Part shown: positions 19,908-30,852 of the stretch, in pieces
Position numbering within the stretch: position 1 is the first letter of the stretch
How the letters are laid out: each line of letters opens with the position of its first letter
From: Leucaena leucocephala
Lineage: Eukaryota > Streptophyta > Magnoliopsida > Fabales > Fabaceae
Reading direction: 5' to 3'
Assembly: GCA_037074615.1 (NCBI GenBank)
Contig: CM073545.1
Location: forward strand, 17,564,001 to 17,628,000
DNA length: 64,000 nucleotides
The notes under the pieces: model-generated
What the model was told of the DNA's origin: nothing
Seen by the model: only the letters and a program-made list of their open reading frames with translations
The model's database searches: none
Translations under genes and position numbers: made by a program

Positions 19908-21267
19908 TGTAACTTTCTTTCTTTCCTCTTCTTCTTCTTTAAAAATAAAACAAAGGTTTATTAATAAAAATTCAAATGCAACAATTTACGGAACTTGTGA
20001 AAAAAAAAAGTGATCTAAGGGTTAGAAACAAATGAAGGAGCCGCATAAGCATGTACTACCATGAAAAAAAGAGTAAATATCAAATGAAATAAAAGAATAA
20101 AAGATAAAAAGAAACGGTCCTTAGAGGTTTGAAACATTTTATTTTTGTGGTCAAAGAGTGTAGGTCATGCCATTTATTATTAATTAATACTAATTTATAA
20201 TAATTATTGATAATAGTCATTGTAATTAATTATTAGACTCACCTCGCAGTGATATGATTCCGATCCCATCGCTGACCATAGCATATGCTAGAAGGGGTAT
20301 ATTCTGGTACAGCATGTCTTTAGACAAATTAATTAAATTAATCAATAGTTAGTGTTAGTAATTTTTTTAATACGAAAAAATACACAATAAAATTATAAAG
20401 TCATATTTTAGACCTTTGTTTCTAATTTTTTTTTGTACAAATTATTTTAGAAAAGGGTTGAACTCACCCACGATTAAAAGGTAGGGCAAAATCCCCCTTC
20501 CTCTTAAGCAATACTAATATCGAGCAGGGCGAGCCTTCTATTATCCATTAGGCGTAAACCTAGACACCTAGAAGTTAAGATGTCTCTCAAGTGCCGCGAC
20601 TAGAACTACAACAAAATACTTCCTAGGGATCAAACACGCTCTAAATAGTCGTATGTCTCATTCCTTCGCTAGTTGGAACCACAGACGATAGGTTAACACG
20701 ATGAGACCCAGATTGTGGCCCTACCAGTTTTAGCAGGCCACCATCCTTTACTTCGTTTATTTTGTACTCTTTTTTAGTCAATTCTGCATTCCTAGATTGT
20801 AACAAAGAAATTCTGCATTCCTAGAAGTAGAACCAAGGGAGCTGAGTTTAATGTAAGGATTTACTTCTCTTTTTGGGGCTAACAAACGAGTCATAGCATA
20901 TGTACGAAGTTACTTCTTACATATAAGGAATCAAAATTTAAATATTATTAGAAGAAATGTCAATATTTAGTATCTAAATCTCAAACGAAATTGATTGCGA
21001 ATACTGGGAAAAAGATTATGTATTATTAGAGCTAATTGCTATTAGTATTCTTATTTGAACGTGAGTGACAATGACAAACAAAATTAAGTTACATCGACTT
21101 GTTATTCATCATAAATCAAACTAATGAACAAACTTTATTCGATAATATATATATCCTCACAAGAATTAATGCTTTTGGCGATGAAGATGGAGGCCTATAG
21201 CTTCCTCAACAATAATGCTGATCGATAACTTTTTGCTCATCATCTTCAATCCACCCTACATGAAGTT
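19908..21267. other. Intergenic spacer with one retroposon copy
   Basis: This lies between the retroelement and the 3' end of the first DUF26 gene. It is AT-rich DNA plus the dispersed repeat at 20424-20745. No gene seen. Confidence 0.5.
20424..20745 (-). repeat. Dispersed A-tailed retroposon family, copy A
   Basis: A T-run at the low-coordinate end is followed by a block shared with 25021-25165, 60171-60462 and 60881-61078: CACCCACGAT, a stretch ending in GGGCAAAATC, GCGATACTAAT-like, CTATTA...GGCGTAAA, and GAAGTTAAGAT. On the minus strand it ends in an A-rich tail, as a SINE or LINE 3' end would. This is among the longest copies seen. Confidence 0.7.
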
Positions 21268-21993
21268 CTACGCTTTGAAAAAGGGGTGAGTCTCATAGCG
21301 TATGTTGCAGCTTCCGCGCACAACTCTTGCACTATCTTTACCAGCACAACAATCAAAAACTTTAGCGATTGCATCATCCAGACACTTCTTGCAATCGTCT
21401 TTAGAAAGGTCTCTGGTGCACTGAGTCAACCCATACACTGTCATATTCTTCGATTCTTCAACCTTTAACTCTCCTGCTGCATACATCTTAGGGTTCGCAT
21501 GAGCTTCCTCCGCGAGTCGGCTAAACAACTCCTTTGTCTTGTAGCTGAAAGCTTCAGGATTACTCACGTTTAGCGCGTTCCAAGAGGAGAACGTGTGTGC
21601 ATGATCAATGCGGCCAAAGAAATCTTGGTCCGAATACTTGAACATGCAGTGATCGTACCAGATTGTGGCACCTTTCTTGTAGGAGCAACGTTTGAGGAGC
21701 TCGCTGGTTGCTTCAGAGACACAAGTTTTGCAGTCTGAGGAAGAGACATCGCCACGGCAAAGAGAGATACCGAAGGCTTGTTGGTTAGGGTATTGGCCAA
21801 AAGAAGCTTGACTGTAACCAGTGAGAGGGGTTTGGGAGGTAAGAAAAGTGACGAGAGTTTTCAAGTTTGAGTCGAAAGGCGTGTTGGAGGTGAAGTTTTG
21901 AGGGTTTGAACAGAAAGAGGAAACAGGGCTGGCTCCAAAAGATGTTTGGAAAGCAAGAGCCAAGGTTAGGAGGAGGACGGTTGAAGAAGACAT
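21268..21993 (-). CDS. Cysteine-rich repeat secretory protein (two DUF26/Gnk2 domains), 241 aa
   Basis: A signal peptide (residues 1 to about 20, MSSSTVLLLTLALAFQTSFG) leads into two DUF26 domains. The first carries CRGDVSSSDCKTC and the second CTRDLSKDDCKKC, both the diagnostic C-X8-C-X2-C. There is no transmembrane segment or kinase, so this is a secreted CRRSP (CRRSP38-like) rather than a receptor kinase. Related proteins include ginkbilobin-2, a mannose-binding antifungal protein, and PDLPs of plasmodesmata. An extracellular defence role is plausible but not shown. The gene is intronless. A close tandem copy lies 1.7 kb upstream on the same strand. A TATA box lies 55 bp before the ATG. 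Confidence 0.92.
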   Translation of the reverse strand: MSSSTVLLLTLALAFQTSFGASPVSSFCSNPQNFTSNTPFDSNLKTLVTFLTSQTPLTGYSQASFGQYPNQQAFGISLCRGDVSSSDCKTCVSEATSELLKRCSYKKGATIWYDHCMFKYSDQDFFGRIDHAHTFSSWNALNVSNPEAFSYKTKELFSRLAEEAHANPKMYAAGELKVEESKNMTVYGLTQCTRDLSKDDCKKCLDDAIAKVFDCCAGKDSARVVRGSCNIRYETHPFFKA

Positions 21994-23706
21994 ATTAGAA
22001 TTAAGGAGGTAATGATGTTTTTGATAATTATATGTTGATAATGAGCTTATTTATAGAGGAAAGATCTCTGTTTGTTTCTTCTATGGGAAATATAATATAG
22101 AAGCTGACATATTCTTTTGACCATGCCAATTGCCAAGTTTATGGATATACCAAATTTTTTGACAGTGTCAAAATTCGAAAGCGAGTGGCGTGCTTTAATT
22201 TATGTCTTTGATTATTTTATTAGTTGACTTCATCAAAAATATGTTATTGGTACCTATTCATCAATTACGGCGTCGAATCTAATGTTTTTAAACATATACT
22301 GAAATTTACTGATAGCATGTTCCAATGTTTCTACATTATAGATTATACGCATGTGGTCATGTGGGTATCTTTTTCAAATGTATAAAGATTTATTAAATAT
22401 ATTTATCGTTATTCGGATCATATAGGCTAGTTAATTCTACATTTGTTTTCTGGACACTTTTTTCTTAAAAAGACGATTAAATCATTAAATAAGTGTAAAA
22501 TTAATCAAGTTACTTCATAAAAAATATAATTACTTTATATTTTTTAAAATTTTACCAACATACTAATCAATCTCGTAAGTAAGGTTGATTACATGGATCG
22601 TTTAACGTCATTGTACCTATAACCCGGGTCTACTATATTGCTTGAAAGGCAATTATCCTAACCCTTGGACTACAAAAATAGCTCCAAAATTTTTAATTAA
22701 TTATGCCAAAATTTTTCTAACCAAGTCGATAAAAAATATTTAATATATTTATTATATTATTATCACATGTTCGAATTTATTTCAATCCATTCTCCATTTT
22801 AATCTTTAGTAAATTATGCACATTTTATAACTCTAGGTATCTAGGTGAGGATTTTCTTTTTGGCCAAACTAGATGAGGATTCAATACGTATTGTAAATAT
22901 TTTGAATAATGAATTATATCATCCACAGTTCATAACTTAGGGCCCAAATTTTTATATTGTATATAAATTATTATACTCTTCTGATGTTAAATATAAAATA
23001 TAATTTCGTAGTATAAATAGTATTATTAACTAAATTTTATATTTAAAATAAGAGGAATATATAAAAAAAAATAGCTTCACAAATCACAAATATATCAAGG
23101 TCCAAAATTCTCTTAAACCCAATTAATCATGGCCTACTTCAGCCAATGAATGAGATCCATTCAAATACTTGTGTGAAAAATTAAGCTACTCGAAGTTTAG
23201 AGGATCTCCATTCCTTGGCATGCCATCATTTGTTTATTCATTCATCATTAAATCTGTTCTATACTGCTGGTTGACCTATCTGTTTCATATAGCTAACATT
23301 CATTATTATAACTATCCTTAACTAAAATGTTATTGATAATAACGTGCATTAAGCTGCATGATATTTTATTCATCGATTGGGCACATGAACAAACTTTAAT
23401 TTGTTCAACATATTCATAAGAAATAATATTGAGTGTCGCCGATTTTCTACCAACTATAGGAAGATGCAAACGTATTCATCCCCAATCCACGATGGCTGAC
23501 GAAAATAAGTTTTAGTCTTTGAAGAATAAAGATCGCATAAAGAGGGAATATAATGGGAACGACAATAACCAGCATATATATTAAGATATAACTTTGACAT
23601 TTTATTCACTGAATCAAACAAATGAATAATCTTTATTCAACAACATAAAATATAGTAAATGATAATGAATAATCATGAATCCTCCACGAACACGGAGTTC
23701 TATACC
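21994..23706. other. Spacer between the DUF26 tandem genes
   Basis: AT-rich DNA of 1.7 kb holding the promoter of the downstream copy and the 3' flank of the upstream copy. No gene or transposon ends recognised. Confidence 0.5.
22048..22055 (-). promoter_or_regulatory. TATA box of the first DUF26 gene
   Basis: TATAAATA on the minus strand, 55 bp before the start codon. The second copy has the same motif at a similar distance. Confidence 0.55.
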
Positions 23707-24435
23707 CTACTCTTTGAAGAAAGGGTAAATCTCATATTGCACGTTGCAGCTTCCGCCTAAAACTCTGCCACCTTGTTTCCCATTACAGCAATTAGGAAGT
23801 TCACCGATTGCATCAATTAGACACTTCTTGCAATCATCGCTAGAAAGATCTCTGGTGCACTGAGTCAACCCATACACCGTCATATTCTTCGATTCTCCAA
23901 GCTTTAATTCTCCTGCTGCATACATCTCAGGGTTCGCATGAGCTTCCTGAGCAAGTCGGCTCAATAACTCCTTCGTCTTGTAGTTGAAAGCTTTAGGATC
24001 ACTCACGTTTTGCACGTTCAACATGTAGAATCTGTTTGTCTTGTCAATGCGACCAAAGAAATCTTGGTCCGAATACTTGAACATGCAGTTGTCGTACCAG
24101 ATTATGGCACCTTTGTTATAGGAGCAACGTTTGAGGAGCTCGCTGGTTGCTTCAGAGACACAAGTTTTGCAGTCAGAGGGAGAGACATCGCCACGGCAAA
24201 GAGAGAGGCCGTACGCTTGTTGGTTATAGTATTGGCCAAAGGAGGCTTGACCGAAACCGGTAAGAGGAGTTTTGGAGGAAAGAACTGCGATGAGCGTTTT
24301 CAAGCTTGATTCGAAAGGAGTGTTGGAGGTGAAGTTTTGAGGATTTGAACAGACGTAGGAAAGGAAGTTATTGTCTCCCAAAGACGTTTGGAGAAGGAGA
24401 GCCAAGGTTAGGAGGAGGACGCTTGAAGAAGACAT
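23707..24435 (-). CDS. Cysteine-rich repeat secretory protein, tandem paralogue, 242 aa
   Basis: It has the same architecture as its neighbour: signal peptide (MSSSSVLLLTLALLLQTSLG), first DUF26 with CRGDVSPSDCKTC, second with CTRDLSSDDCKKC, and the same end NxxYExxPFFK. The open frame extends 40 codons further 5', but I start at 24435 because that Met begins the signal peptide and aligns with the paralogue, while the extra stretch contains the TATA box. Most of the protein matches the other copy; differences cluster just after the signal peptide, after FFGRID, and near the second-domain CCNGKQ segment. This is a tandem duplication. Divergence in the second domain could mark different ligands, which is inference. 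Confidence 0.92.
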   Translation of the reverse strand: MSSSSVLLLTLALLLQTSLGDNNFLSYVCSNPQNFTSNTPFESSLKTLIAVLSSKTPLTGFGQASFGQYYNQQAYGLSLCRGDVSPSDCKTCVSEATSELLKRCSYNKGAIIWYDNCMFKYSDQDFFGRIDKTNRFYMLNVQNVSDPKAFNYKTKELLSRLAQEAHANPEMYAAGELKLGESKNMTVYGLTQCTRDLSSDDCKKCLIDAIGELPNCCNGKQGGRVLGGSCNVQYEIYPFFKE

Positions 24436-24500
24436 ATTAATTGGATGGAGGCGATGATGTTTTGAGTGAGGGATGATGATGAATATGTTGGTAAAGAGGT

Positions 24501-24508
24501 TATTTATA
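24501..24508 (-). promoter_or_regulatory. TATA box of the second DUF26 gene
   Basis: TATAAATA on the minus strand, 66 bp before the chosen start codon at 24435; this supports rejecting the longer open frame. Confidence 0.55.
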
Positions 24509-25020
24509 GAGAGAATTTCTAGGTTGTCTTTTGAGGAAGACAAGTTATTAAGCATGTTGACATATTCTATTATTGACCATGCTGAGTCTCGTATCCAATT
24601 TTACAAGACAGGGTCAAAAGTAAGTTGCTTGGCTGATCTCTTGGATTATTTTATTTCGTTGGCGTTCTCCGTATTTCATTATATAAAAATGAAGAACTCG
24701 TTCAGATTTTCTTGTATATGAATGCGTCGTTTCGTTTGCTCAAGGAAATTTCCATTTCTTTGAATTTGCAAAGCATTCCGATGTATTTTAGCTAGGTGTC
24801 ACTGGAATTAGTTGCAGTGCCCGCGGTTGTGGTAAGATTTACACTATTCAAAAACAGTTTGGACGGTTGGGATTTAAAATTTTTAAATACAATTATGTTT
24901 TTAAAAAAATTACAGCTAAGAAATTATTTAAATTATGTGCACATTAAAATAATTTTCTTTAAAGAAAAAAAAATTAATCTAAACCATCAAAAGTAGATTT
25001 GGACAGTAGGGCATAAAATT

Positions 25021-25165
25021 TTCTTTTTTTTTTTCTCTGTAAATTTTTAGAAAGGGGTTAGGCTCACCTACGATCTAAGGGTAGGGCAAAATCTCCATTT
25101 CTCTTAGGTGATACCAATGTCGAGTAGAGCAAACTGTCTATTACCCTCAGACGTAAACCTGAGTA
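25021..25165 (-). repeat. Dispersed A-tailed retroposon family, copy B (truncated)
   Basis: A T-run is followed by the shared block (CACCTACGAT, GGGCAAAATC, GATACCAATGTCGAG, GACGTAAACCTGAG). It stops just before a SINE, so its far end appears lost or replaced. Confidence 0.65.
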
Positions 25166-25176
25166 GGGCATAGAAC

Positions 25177-25355
25177 ATTTTTTTTAATTGCCTACCCGGT
25201 TCACTGGAGCTTTGCCTCGACTATATCCGGATCTGACCCGCGTCGCGCACCTAGCTATGGTGGGTGAATCTCCCAATAAGGATTTTCTGCATAAGCTAAG
25301 GCTCAAACTTGAGACCTCACTTAAACGATACCGAACCACTTATCACTCGGATTAA
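25177..25355 (-). mobile_element. tRNA-derived SINE, copy 1
   Basis: Read on the minus strand, the body has a tRNA-like box A region (GAGTGATAAGTGG-type) and a B-box-like GTTTGAGCC, then a unique part ending GAACCGGGTAGGCAA and an A-rich tail. It shares its sequence with 25372-25555, 55556-55738 and 56787-56966. Confidence 0.75.
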
Positions 25356-25571
25356 CCCCGTCATTGAACTTTTTTTTATTGCCCACCCGGTTCACCGAAG
25401 CTTTGCCCCGACTAAATCCGGATCTGACCCGCGTCGCGCACCTGGCTATGGTGGGTGAGTCTCCCAACGGGGATTTTCTGCGTACGCTAAGGCTCAAACT
25501 CAAAACTTCGTTTAAGCGATTCCGAGCCGCTTATCACTCGGACCAACCCGTTAGTCCCCGTCATTGAACTT
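25356..25571 (-). mobile_element. tRNA-derived SINE, copy 2, with 16-bp target-site duplication
   Basis: The body at 25372-25555 is flanked by the identical repeat CCCCGTCATTGAACTT (25356-25371 and 25556-25571), the mark of LINE-driven insertion. It lies immediately beside copy 1 in the same orientation, so two independent insertions landed side by side. Confidence 0.85.
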
Positions 25572-27287
25572 AGTTGCTTTCATGTGCTACTCAAGGTTGA
25601 AATGTCAAAATTACATTAGTTGGGCCCATGGACTCTGCCTGGGCCTCCCTAGATTAAGGGCTGTTTAACGTCTCGTTTGATATGGCTCTTTTTAATGGAA
25701 AAGAAATGAAATGCTATCCTCCTCCTCCTATGACTTATCCATTACAGCGATGTCTTCAAGATGTCGTACCCCATCTTAAGATAATTAAGATAGTCCAAAA
25801 TGAAAATATAGAGCAATATGACAAAAATATCTGTTAGGATATAAAAAATGGACAGCTCATTAATAATTGAGATGGCCCCACAACACATGAAAACATGTTT
25901 TCTTTAGCTTTTTATGTTGGAATTTGGAAATGAGTCAATGAAAGAAGCATACAAAACAAACTGCCTTATTTTCCGTTTCCAACAGGGTACCAAATAGGGA
26001 CTAACGTTTCGTAGGAAACATCCCATTCGGAAGGTCCTTTAACTTTGCCTGATATGGACCGTTGATAGCAGATTGAAAATGATCAAATTAGTAATAACCG
26101 TCATTTAAGTCCAACGATATATATGGATTAACCACATTTCACTTGCTCACGCAAGGATAAATTTGGAACATTTGAGACAATCAGAAGGAAAATACAAGAC
26201 ACAACAAACTGGCCTATCTCAATTACTCTCTCTGTTTTTTCAGAATATGCAATCAAAGACACATCTTAGTCCTCAAGCTGCCAGAATTGTAATGGACTAA
26301 TCTACTCTATTCAATTGAGTGCTCGTTTGGATTACTTGTGAAAAATTAATAAATAAACATGCAAGAGTTTTGTCTCATAAAGGTAAAAGTGATTAAGAAA
26401 AGTGAAACCAAACGAAACCTTAACCAGCTGCAGTTAATCGTCCCTAGGATGACAAGAACTACATCAAATTGATTCGATACTCATCACAGTAATAGTCACC
26501 AAACATTGGCGATCAATATTCAACAGTAAGGGATTAAATATGAAGCAAAAGGCTGAACGCTTGTTCCGTCCTCAAAACTGCCGACACAAACTTACAGGGA
26601 CCAATTTTTCAAACTGCCGACATATTCTGCCCATGATTCACTGAGATCCAATATGATAGATCATCTGGAATCTTATGAATAATGAGACGAGGTCTAAGGA
26701 TGCCTGTTGCTGCTGAGTTATTAAGTTCTTACATACTTTTAGCTGAAGCAAGCAGACAATAAACGCATTCCCCTGAATTTATTAATCTATAACTTGACAA
26801 AAAAGAATGCTAATTAGCCCCCAAAAGTACAACTTTCATTTGCTTTTCCGATCCATCCTAGTATCCTCAGTATATGTATTAGTGTATCAAAAGTCGAATA
26901 TTTCGTCTTCTTCCCGTTTGTATCAACAAAATGCTTTTTATATTGTAATTCTATCAATGCAAGTAAATCCATTCGTCCTCTTTGCATTCTCTAATTGCAA
27001 TTTCCATCGAGTCACGAGCCTTAGACGTCAACACTTCACAGCACTGCCTTCTCGGAGCCTGCAACTGAATACAAAAAAAAACAGACCAACACAGAGCTAT
27101 TATATTAGCACCTGTTAAAGTCATCATCCTCTTAGTATGTTTGAGGAAAATCTAGTGTGTCATGCTATATATACCTGTTTTATGTTAAGGTCTAACTTAT
27201 TTGTAACCACTTTGATCGATTCCAGTTTCCTCGGAGAAGCAGAACCATATGATCAGTTCTGATAATGTTTAGTGTAATTACTTATGA

Positions 27288-28574
27288 TTACATCCTGGCC
27301 TGAAGACAAACTTTGCAGGTAAAAAATGGTGGTCGTTTACATGGATCCGGGTAAGGATCTTTTTTGTTAAAAGTAAATGTTCCTGCAAAAGCATTTCCCC
27401 TCTTCCACTGTCTCAATGTTTGTTGCACGCTCAGAGCATCAGGCAAGAGCATGTTATTTGGGAATACCTGAACAGCATAGCCCCATGCCACCGAGATTGT
27501 CCATGAAAACCACCTGTCATACCAAACTGTCTGTTGCAGAATCCTCTGAGAATCCACATTAGCAGCCTCAAATAAACGTCGTAGAGCTTGTGTTTTCTTG
27601 TCATGTTGGGAAATATAGGTTCGTTATAATCCATGTGATGGAGCGATAACAAGGGTGTGCAGCCAATAGACCAAATATATTCCCGTTCAAATCAACCTGT
27701 TGCAATCTCAATCACAAAACAGGGGAATCAATAATCAGTAAGCAAATTTCTCAGAATATGTGAAACAACGTATGCAATTTAAAATGTTACCTGGTGAAAA
27801 CCAGGTTCATGGGTTAATCCGACGCCGAGTTCAGTCAAGCAAGAGTACACCCTACTGTCACTTCCATATAGATGAGGATGCCTTTCTATGCATGAATCGA
27901 AAACCTTAGCTAAAACCTTTGCCAGAGAGGAACTTATAGCGAAACCTGCGCCACCAAAAGCCATTTCAAAACCAAAGAATCGGTTCTGCTCGTAGCTCTC
28001 TGAGTGCGCGCAAATATAGTACCATAGTTCGTGATCATATTTGGAGAGAATCTTCAACAAATTCTCTGGAAAGAAAACTGTGTCATCATCCCCAAACACA
28101 TACCATCTTACATCAGAATGATTCAGAGCAACAGTCTCTGCAACAACACGTGCCACATGGATTGCCGACCGGGATCCACCTCGGTAGGTGTAACGGAATC
28201 TTGAAGTATCCTCGGAAACGCAGAGAGGAGGAAGAGGAGAAGAACTGGCATTGTTATTACTTATTAGCCTGTTCTTCAACTGAAAGGTTCTCCACAAACA
28301 CACATCCCCTCATCTGATTGGGTTTCCACCAGAGTTTCACATACTCCTTTCGCTTAGGCCATGATTTCCTGCTTGAAACAATTACAAACACAACATGATC
28401 AAGTGACGTCTGCGCAGCCACATCTTGGGAAGAAGAATGCATATGTACAACCCTGGAAGTACGAACAGTTAACAATGATACGAGAAGATAAACGACCCCA
28501 AAAGAGGAGCAGACCAAAATGAAGCTAATCAAAGACTGTATTTTGCTGGGCTTTTTCAGATGCTGCATATTCAC
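27288..28574 (-). pseudogene. DUF604 (fringe-like) glycosyltransferase pseudogene
   Basis: An N-terminal membrane anchor (ISFILVCSSFGVVYLLVSLL) is followed by a fringe-related domain: RFRYTYRGGSRSAIHVARVV, the metal-binding DDD motif in VFGDDDTVFF, GGAGFAIS, and after a 94-bp intron (27697-27790) LLSLHHMDYNEPIFPNM and CYDRWFSWTIS-type motifs. Intact relatives are single-pass Golgi type II proteins of about 450-500 aa. Three frameshifts break this copy. Near 28265-28290 frame 1 ends ANK-stop and the next motif continues in another frame. Near 27655 nucleotides are missing between AAHP and LLSLHH. Near 27595 one extra base sits between PNMT and the RRLFEAANVD motif. I call it a pseudogene; three independent assembly errors seem less likely. 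Confidence 0.85.
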
Positions 28575-30323
28575 AATGCTGCAGAGTGCAATTGGTTGTG
28601 CCGTGTGAGGAAAAGTTCAGACGAGTTTGCGCTTTATAATTATAGAAAGTGCCGCCGCGATCCACGGCTAACGTTGCCGTTCTTAGTCAGTTACTTCTCC
28701 TTGTGTATACAGATGTTAGGTCGCTTCCCACACCCTGACGAATCAACAAGTACAGAAAAACAAACATTTCTTCTAATTTAGTAGTTAGAAAGAAAATGAG
28801 AGCTTAATTACATGAGTTATCAGATAATTTTACATACAACGATATAATATAAAATATAATGAGATTATTTCTTAACTCTATGCAATATACAAGACTTATC
28901 TTAATTTACAGTAAGAATATAATGAACATGGCACATTTAGAAATTCAAAATGAATCGCTTTGTTCTTTTTCTTTTTAATACAAAATTTTTTAAACGGTTG
29001 GTCGTACTCAATGATGTTTTTATGGACTGAGATTGGGCCACCACTAAGCCCAACAACAAACCGGGCCTGTTTTCGTTGCTTATTCTCTATTTTCGCGCCA
29101 CCTATGATGTGAGTCTGACACGCTAAGCCCGCACCAGCCTCATCACAAGACAGTCATGCCTTCTAAAATTCTCCGAGGATGAATTTTGATAATCGTCTCC
29201 AGTCTCCAGTCTCCCTTTCAGAGATTAAGAACTAAATCCAATAGATAGGAACATTTTGACACTTTCAATGATACGAATTTCATATCGTAAAGAAATTGAG
29301 GGATAGTAAAAGTTAAAAATTATTTCGTTTATTTCAGTTTTATAAATTATTAGTCACATACGGTTGGTTAAAATAAATCATAAATATTTTATATATAAAT
29401 TTATTACTCAGCATGAATTATACAAACATATCATTTTATTAAATATCAATGCGTCTAGACAAGAAACGAACACAATAGTATTCACGCATTCATTTGTTTC
29501 CCCCTTCAATAAATGAACACTGAATTCAGTTAGATATTCATATAGCCCAAATTCTGCCCATGCTTTCCATTTTATGTAGGAAAGCAAATTCTGGACTCCA
29601 TTTTTCTCTGGTTTATTTTTATTTTGGGCGGGGGATGTGTCGCAATTAATAATTGAATTTCATTTGATCTCCCCAATATCACTTTCCGCTGGTTAATAAA
29701 TTTGATTACTTAATACCAACTCTGATTGGCTCCTTAGTGGTTGTGTGGTGGTGTCAAATTTGAACGGTCATAATTCCACGGACAAAACCCCTCTTCCAGA
29801 ATCACCAAAAGCACCAAACCCCTCCCATGCATAATAATCTCTGCATTCACCAAACACTCATAAAAAAAAAAAATTCGTGGCAATTCGTAGTCTTACCTCA
29901 AGTCTCAACCATACATGTGGACACTCACCATGCAACCTCAAAGAACAGTTTGTGGACAAGGACATCTGCTTTTGGTCCAACCTTACAAGCAAGACCTATG
30001 GTCCCAAAAGTGCCTCCAAAAAATTTCTACCTATTCCTTTTACCATTTAAGTCGATTTGATTCCCCCATATTTCAGATTATATGGCCTTACGTGCAACAA
30101 CGAACCATATGCCCTTTGGTGGGTCACTAGTTTAAAGCTGATTTATTCTGGACCATACATTTACCCTTTCTTCTTCGCTAAACCCGATTGGCTTGCTCAC
30201 CACTCAACCGTCACAAGTTTTTGTTTCGTTTTCCCTCTCTTGGTTTATTTATTTACCAGAATGGCCTTCTTCCATTGATTGGAAGAGGACAAAGATGCCC
30301 AGATAAAACACCCATTGCTTTCG

Positions 30324-30343
30324 TGACGTCGTGGCATTCACGT
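30324..30343 (+). promoter_or_regulatory. ACGT-core elements upstream of the BBX microprotein gene
   Basis: TGACGTC at 30324-30330 and a second ACGT core at about 30339-30342 lie 70-90 bp before the TATA box. ACGT motifs of this kind are bound by HY5-type bZIP proteins, which regulate BBX30/31 in Arabidopsis. Binding here is inference. Confidence 0.35.
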
Positions 30344-30411
30344 CCTTGTCCTTATGCATATGTCCACCGATCCTGCGCGATGATTCATTGTTCATCGTCC
30401 TCCCCATTTCC

Positions 30412-30418
30412 TATATAA
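30412..30418 (+). promoter_or_regulatory. TATA box of the BBX microprotein gene
   Basis: TATATAA 90 bp before the ATG. Confidence 0.55.
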
Positions 30419-30507
30419 CCGCTCTCTTCAGCTACCCTTTTTTCCTCAAGAAATTACTGTCAGCTTAATTATAAGGATATCGTCTTCGTCGTCATCTTCT
30501 CTTCAGA

Positions 30508-30852
30508 ATGTGCAAGGGTGCAGCAGAGGAAAAGCATGGTGGTTTCTGCCGGAGGGGCCACCTCCGGCCACCTGAAGACGACACTTTGCATGGTGAAACC
30601 AGAGGTTCAATACCGTGTGAGCTATGTGGATTAAGGGCTTCGCTGTATTGTCTGGCTGATAAGGCGTATCTATGCAGAAAATGTGACAAATGGGTTCATA
30701 AAGCTAATTTCTTGGCGTTTAGGCACGTAAGGTGCTTCCTCTGCGATATGTGCCAGAATCTTTCAAGACGATATCTTATGGGAGCCTCCGTCCAAGTTGT
30801 TGTTCCGACCAATAACTTAAGTTCGAAGGACGACAGAAAGTGTTCCAGCTGA
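30508..30852 (+). CDS. BBX30: Single B-box microprotein (BBX30/BBX31, miP1a/b type), 114 aa
   Basis: The protein begins MCKG like Arabidopsis BBX30 and holds one B-box at about residues 37-80: CELCGLRASLYC, ADKAYLCRKCD, VHKANFLAFRH, CFLCDMCQ, with all zinc-binding Cys and His in order. It then has RRYLMGASVQVVVP, matching the RRCLVGDNFNVVLP region of BBX30. In Arabidopsis these microproteins bind CONSTANS and TOPLESS and delay flowering, and act in seedling light responses. The C-terminal PFVFL motif that recruits TOPLESS is absent: this copy ends SSKDDRKCSS, and none of the three frames just downstream encodes it. It sits 1.6 kb from, and convergent with, a decayed COL11/COL12-like gene. Orthology to BBX30 versus BBX31 is not resolved. 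Confidence 0.85.
   Translation: MCKGAAEEKHGGFCRRGHLRPPEDDTLHGETRGSIPCELCGLRASLYCLADKAYLCRKCDKWVHKANFLAFRHVRCFLCDMCQNLSRRYLMGASVQVVVPTNNLSSKDDRKCSS

Larger units (their letters stand above)
24436..27287. other. Intergenic, repeat-rich, no gene seen
   Basis: The interval holds one truncated copy of the A-tailed retroposon and two tRNA-derived SINEs head to tail (25021-25571). The rest, including the open frame 26807-27118, shows no recognisable coding motif. Confidence 0.55.
28575..30507. other. Intergenic region and BBX gene promoter
   Basis: About 1.9 kb with AT-rich DNA at 28800-29500 and a less AT-rich, pyrimidine-rich stretch before the B-box gene. The open frames at 29827-30418 have no recognisable motif. 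Confidence 0.5.

Noticed and set aside
24436..24555. 40-codon N-terminal extension of the second DUF26 gene
   Set aside because: It spans the TATA box and is absent from the paralogue; the signal peptide begins at 24435.
26807..27118. Open frame of 103 codons
   Set aside because: Composition looks like AT-rich non-coding DNA and no motif is recognisable.
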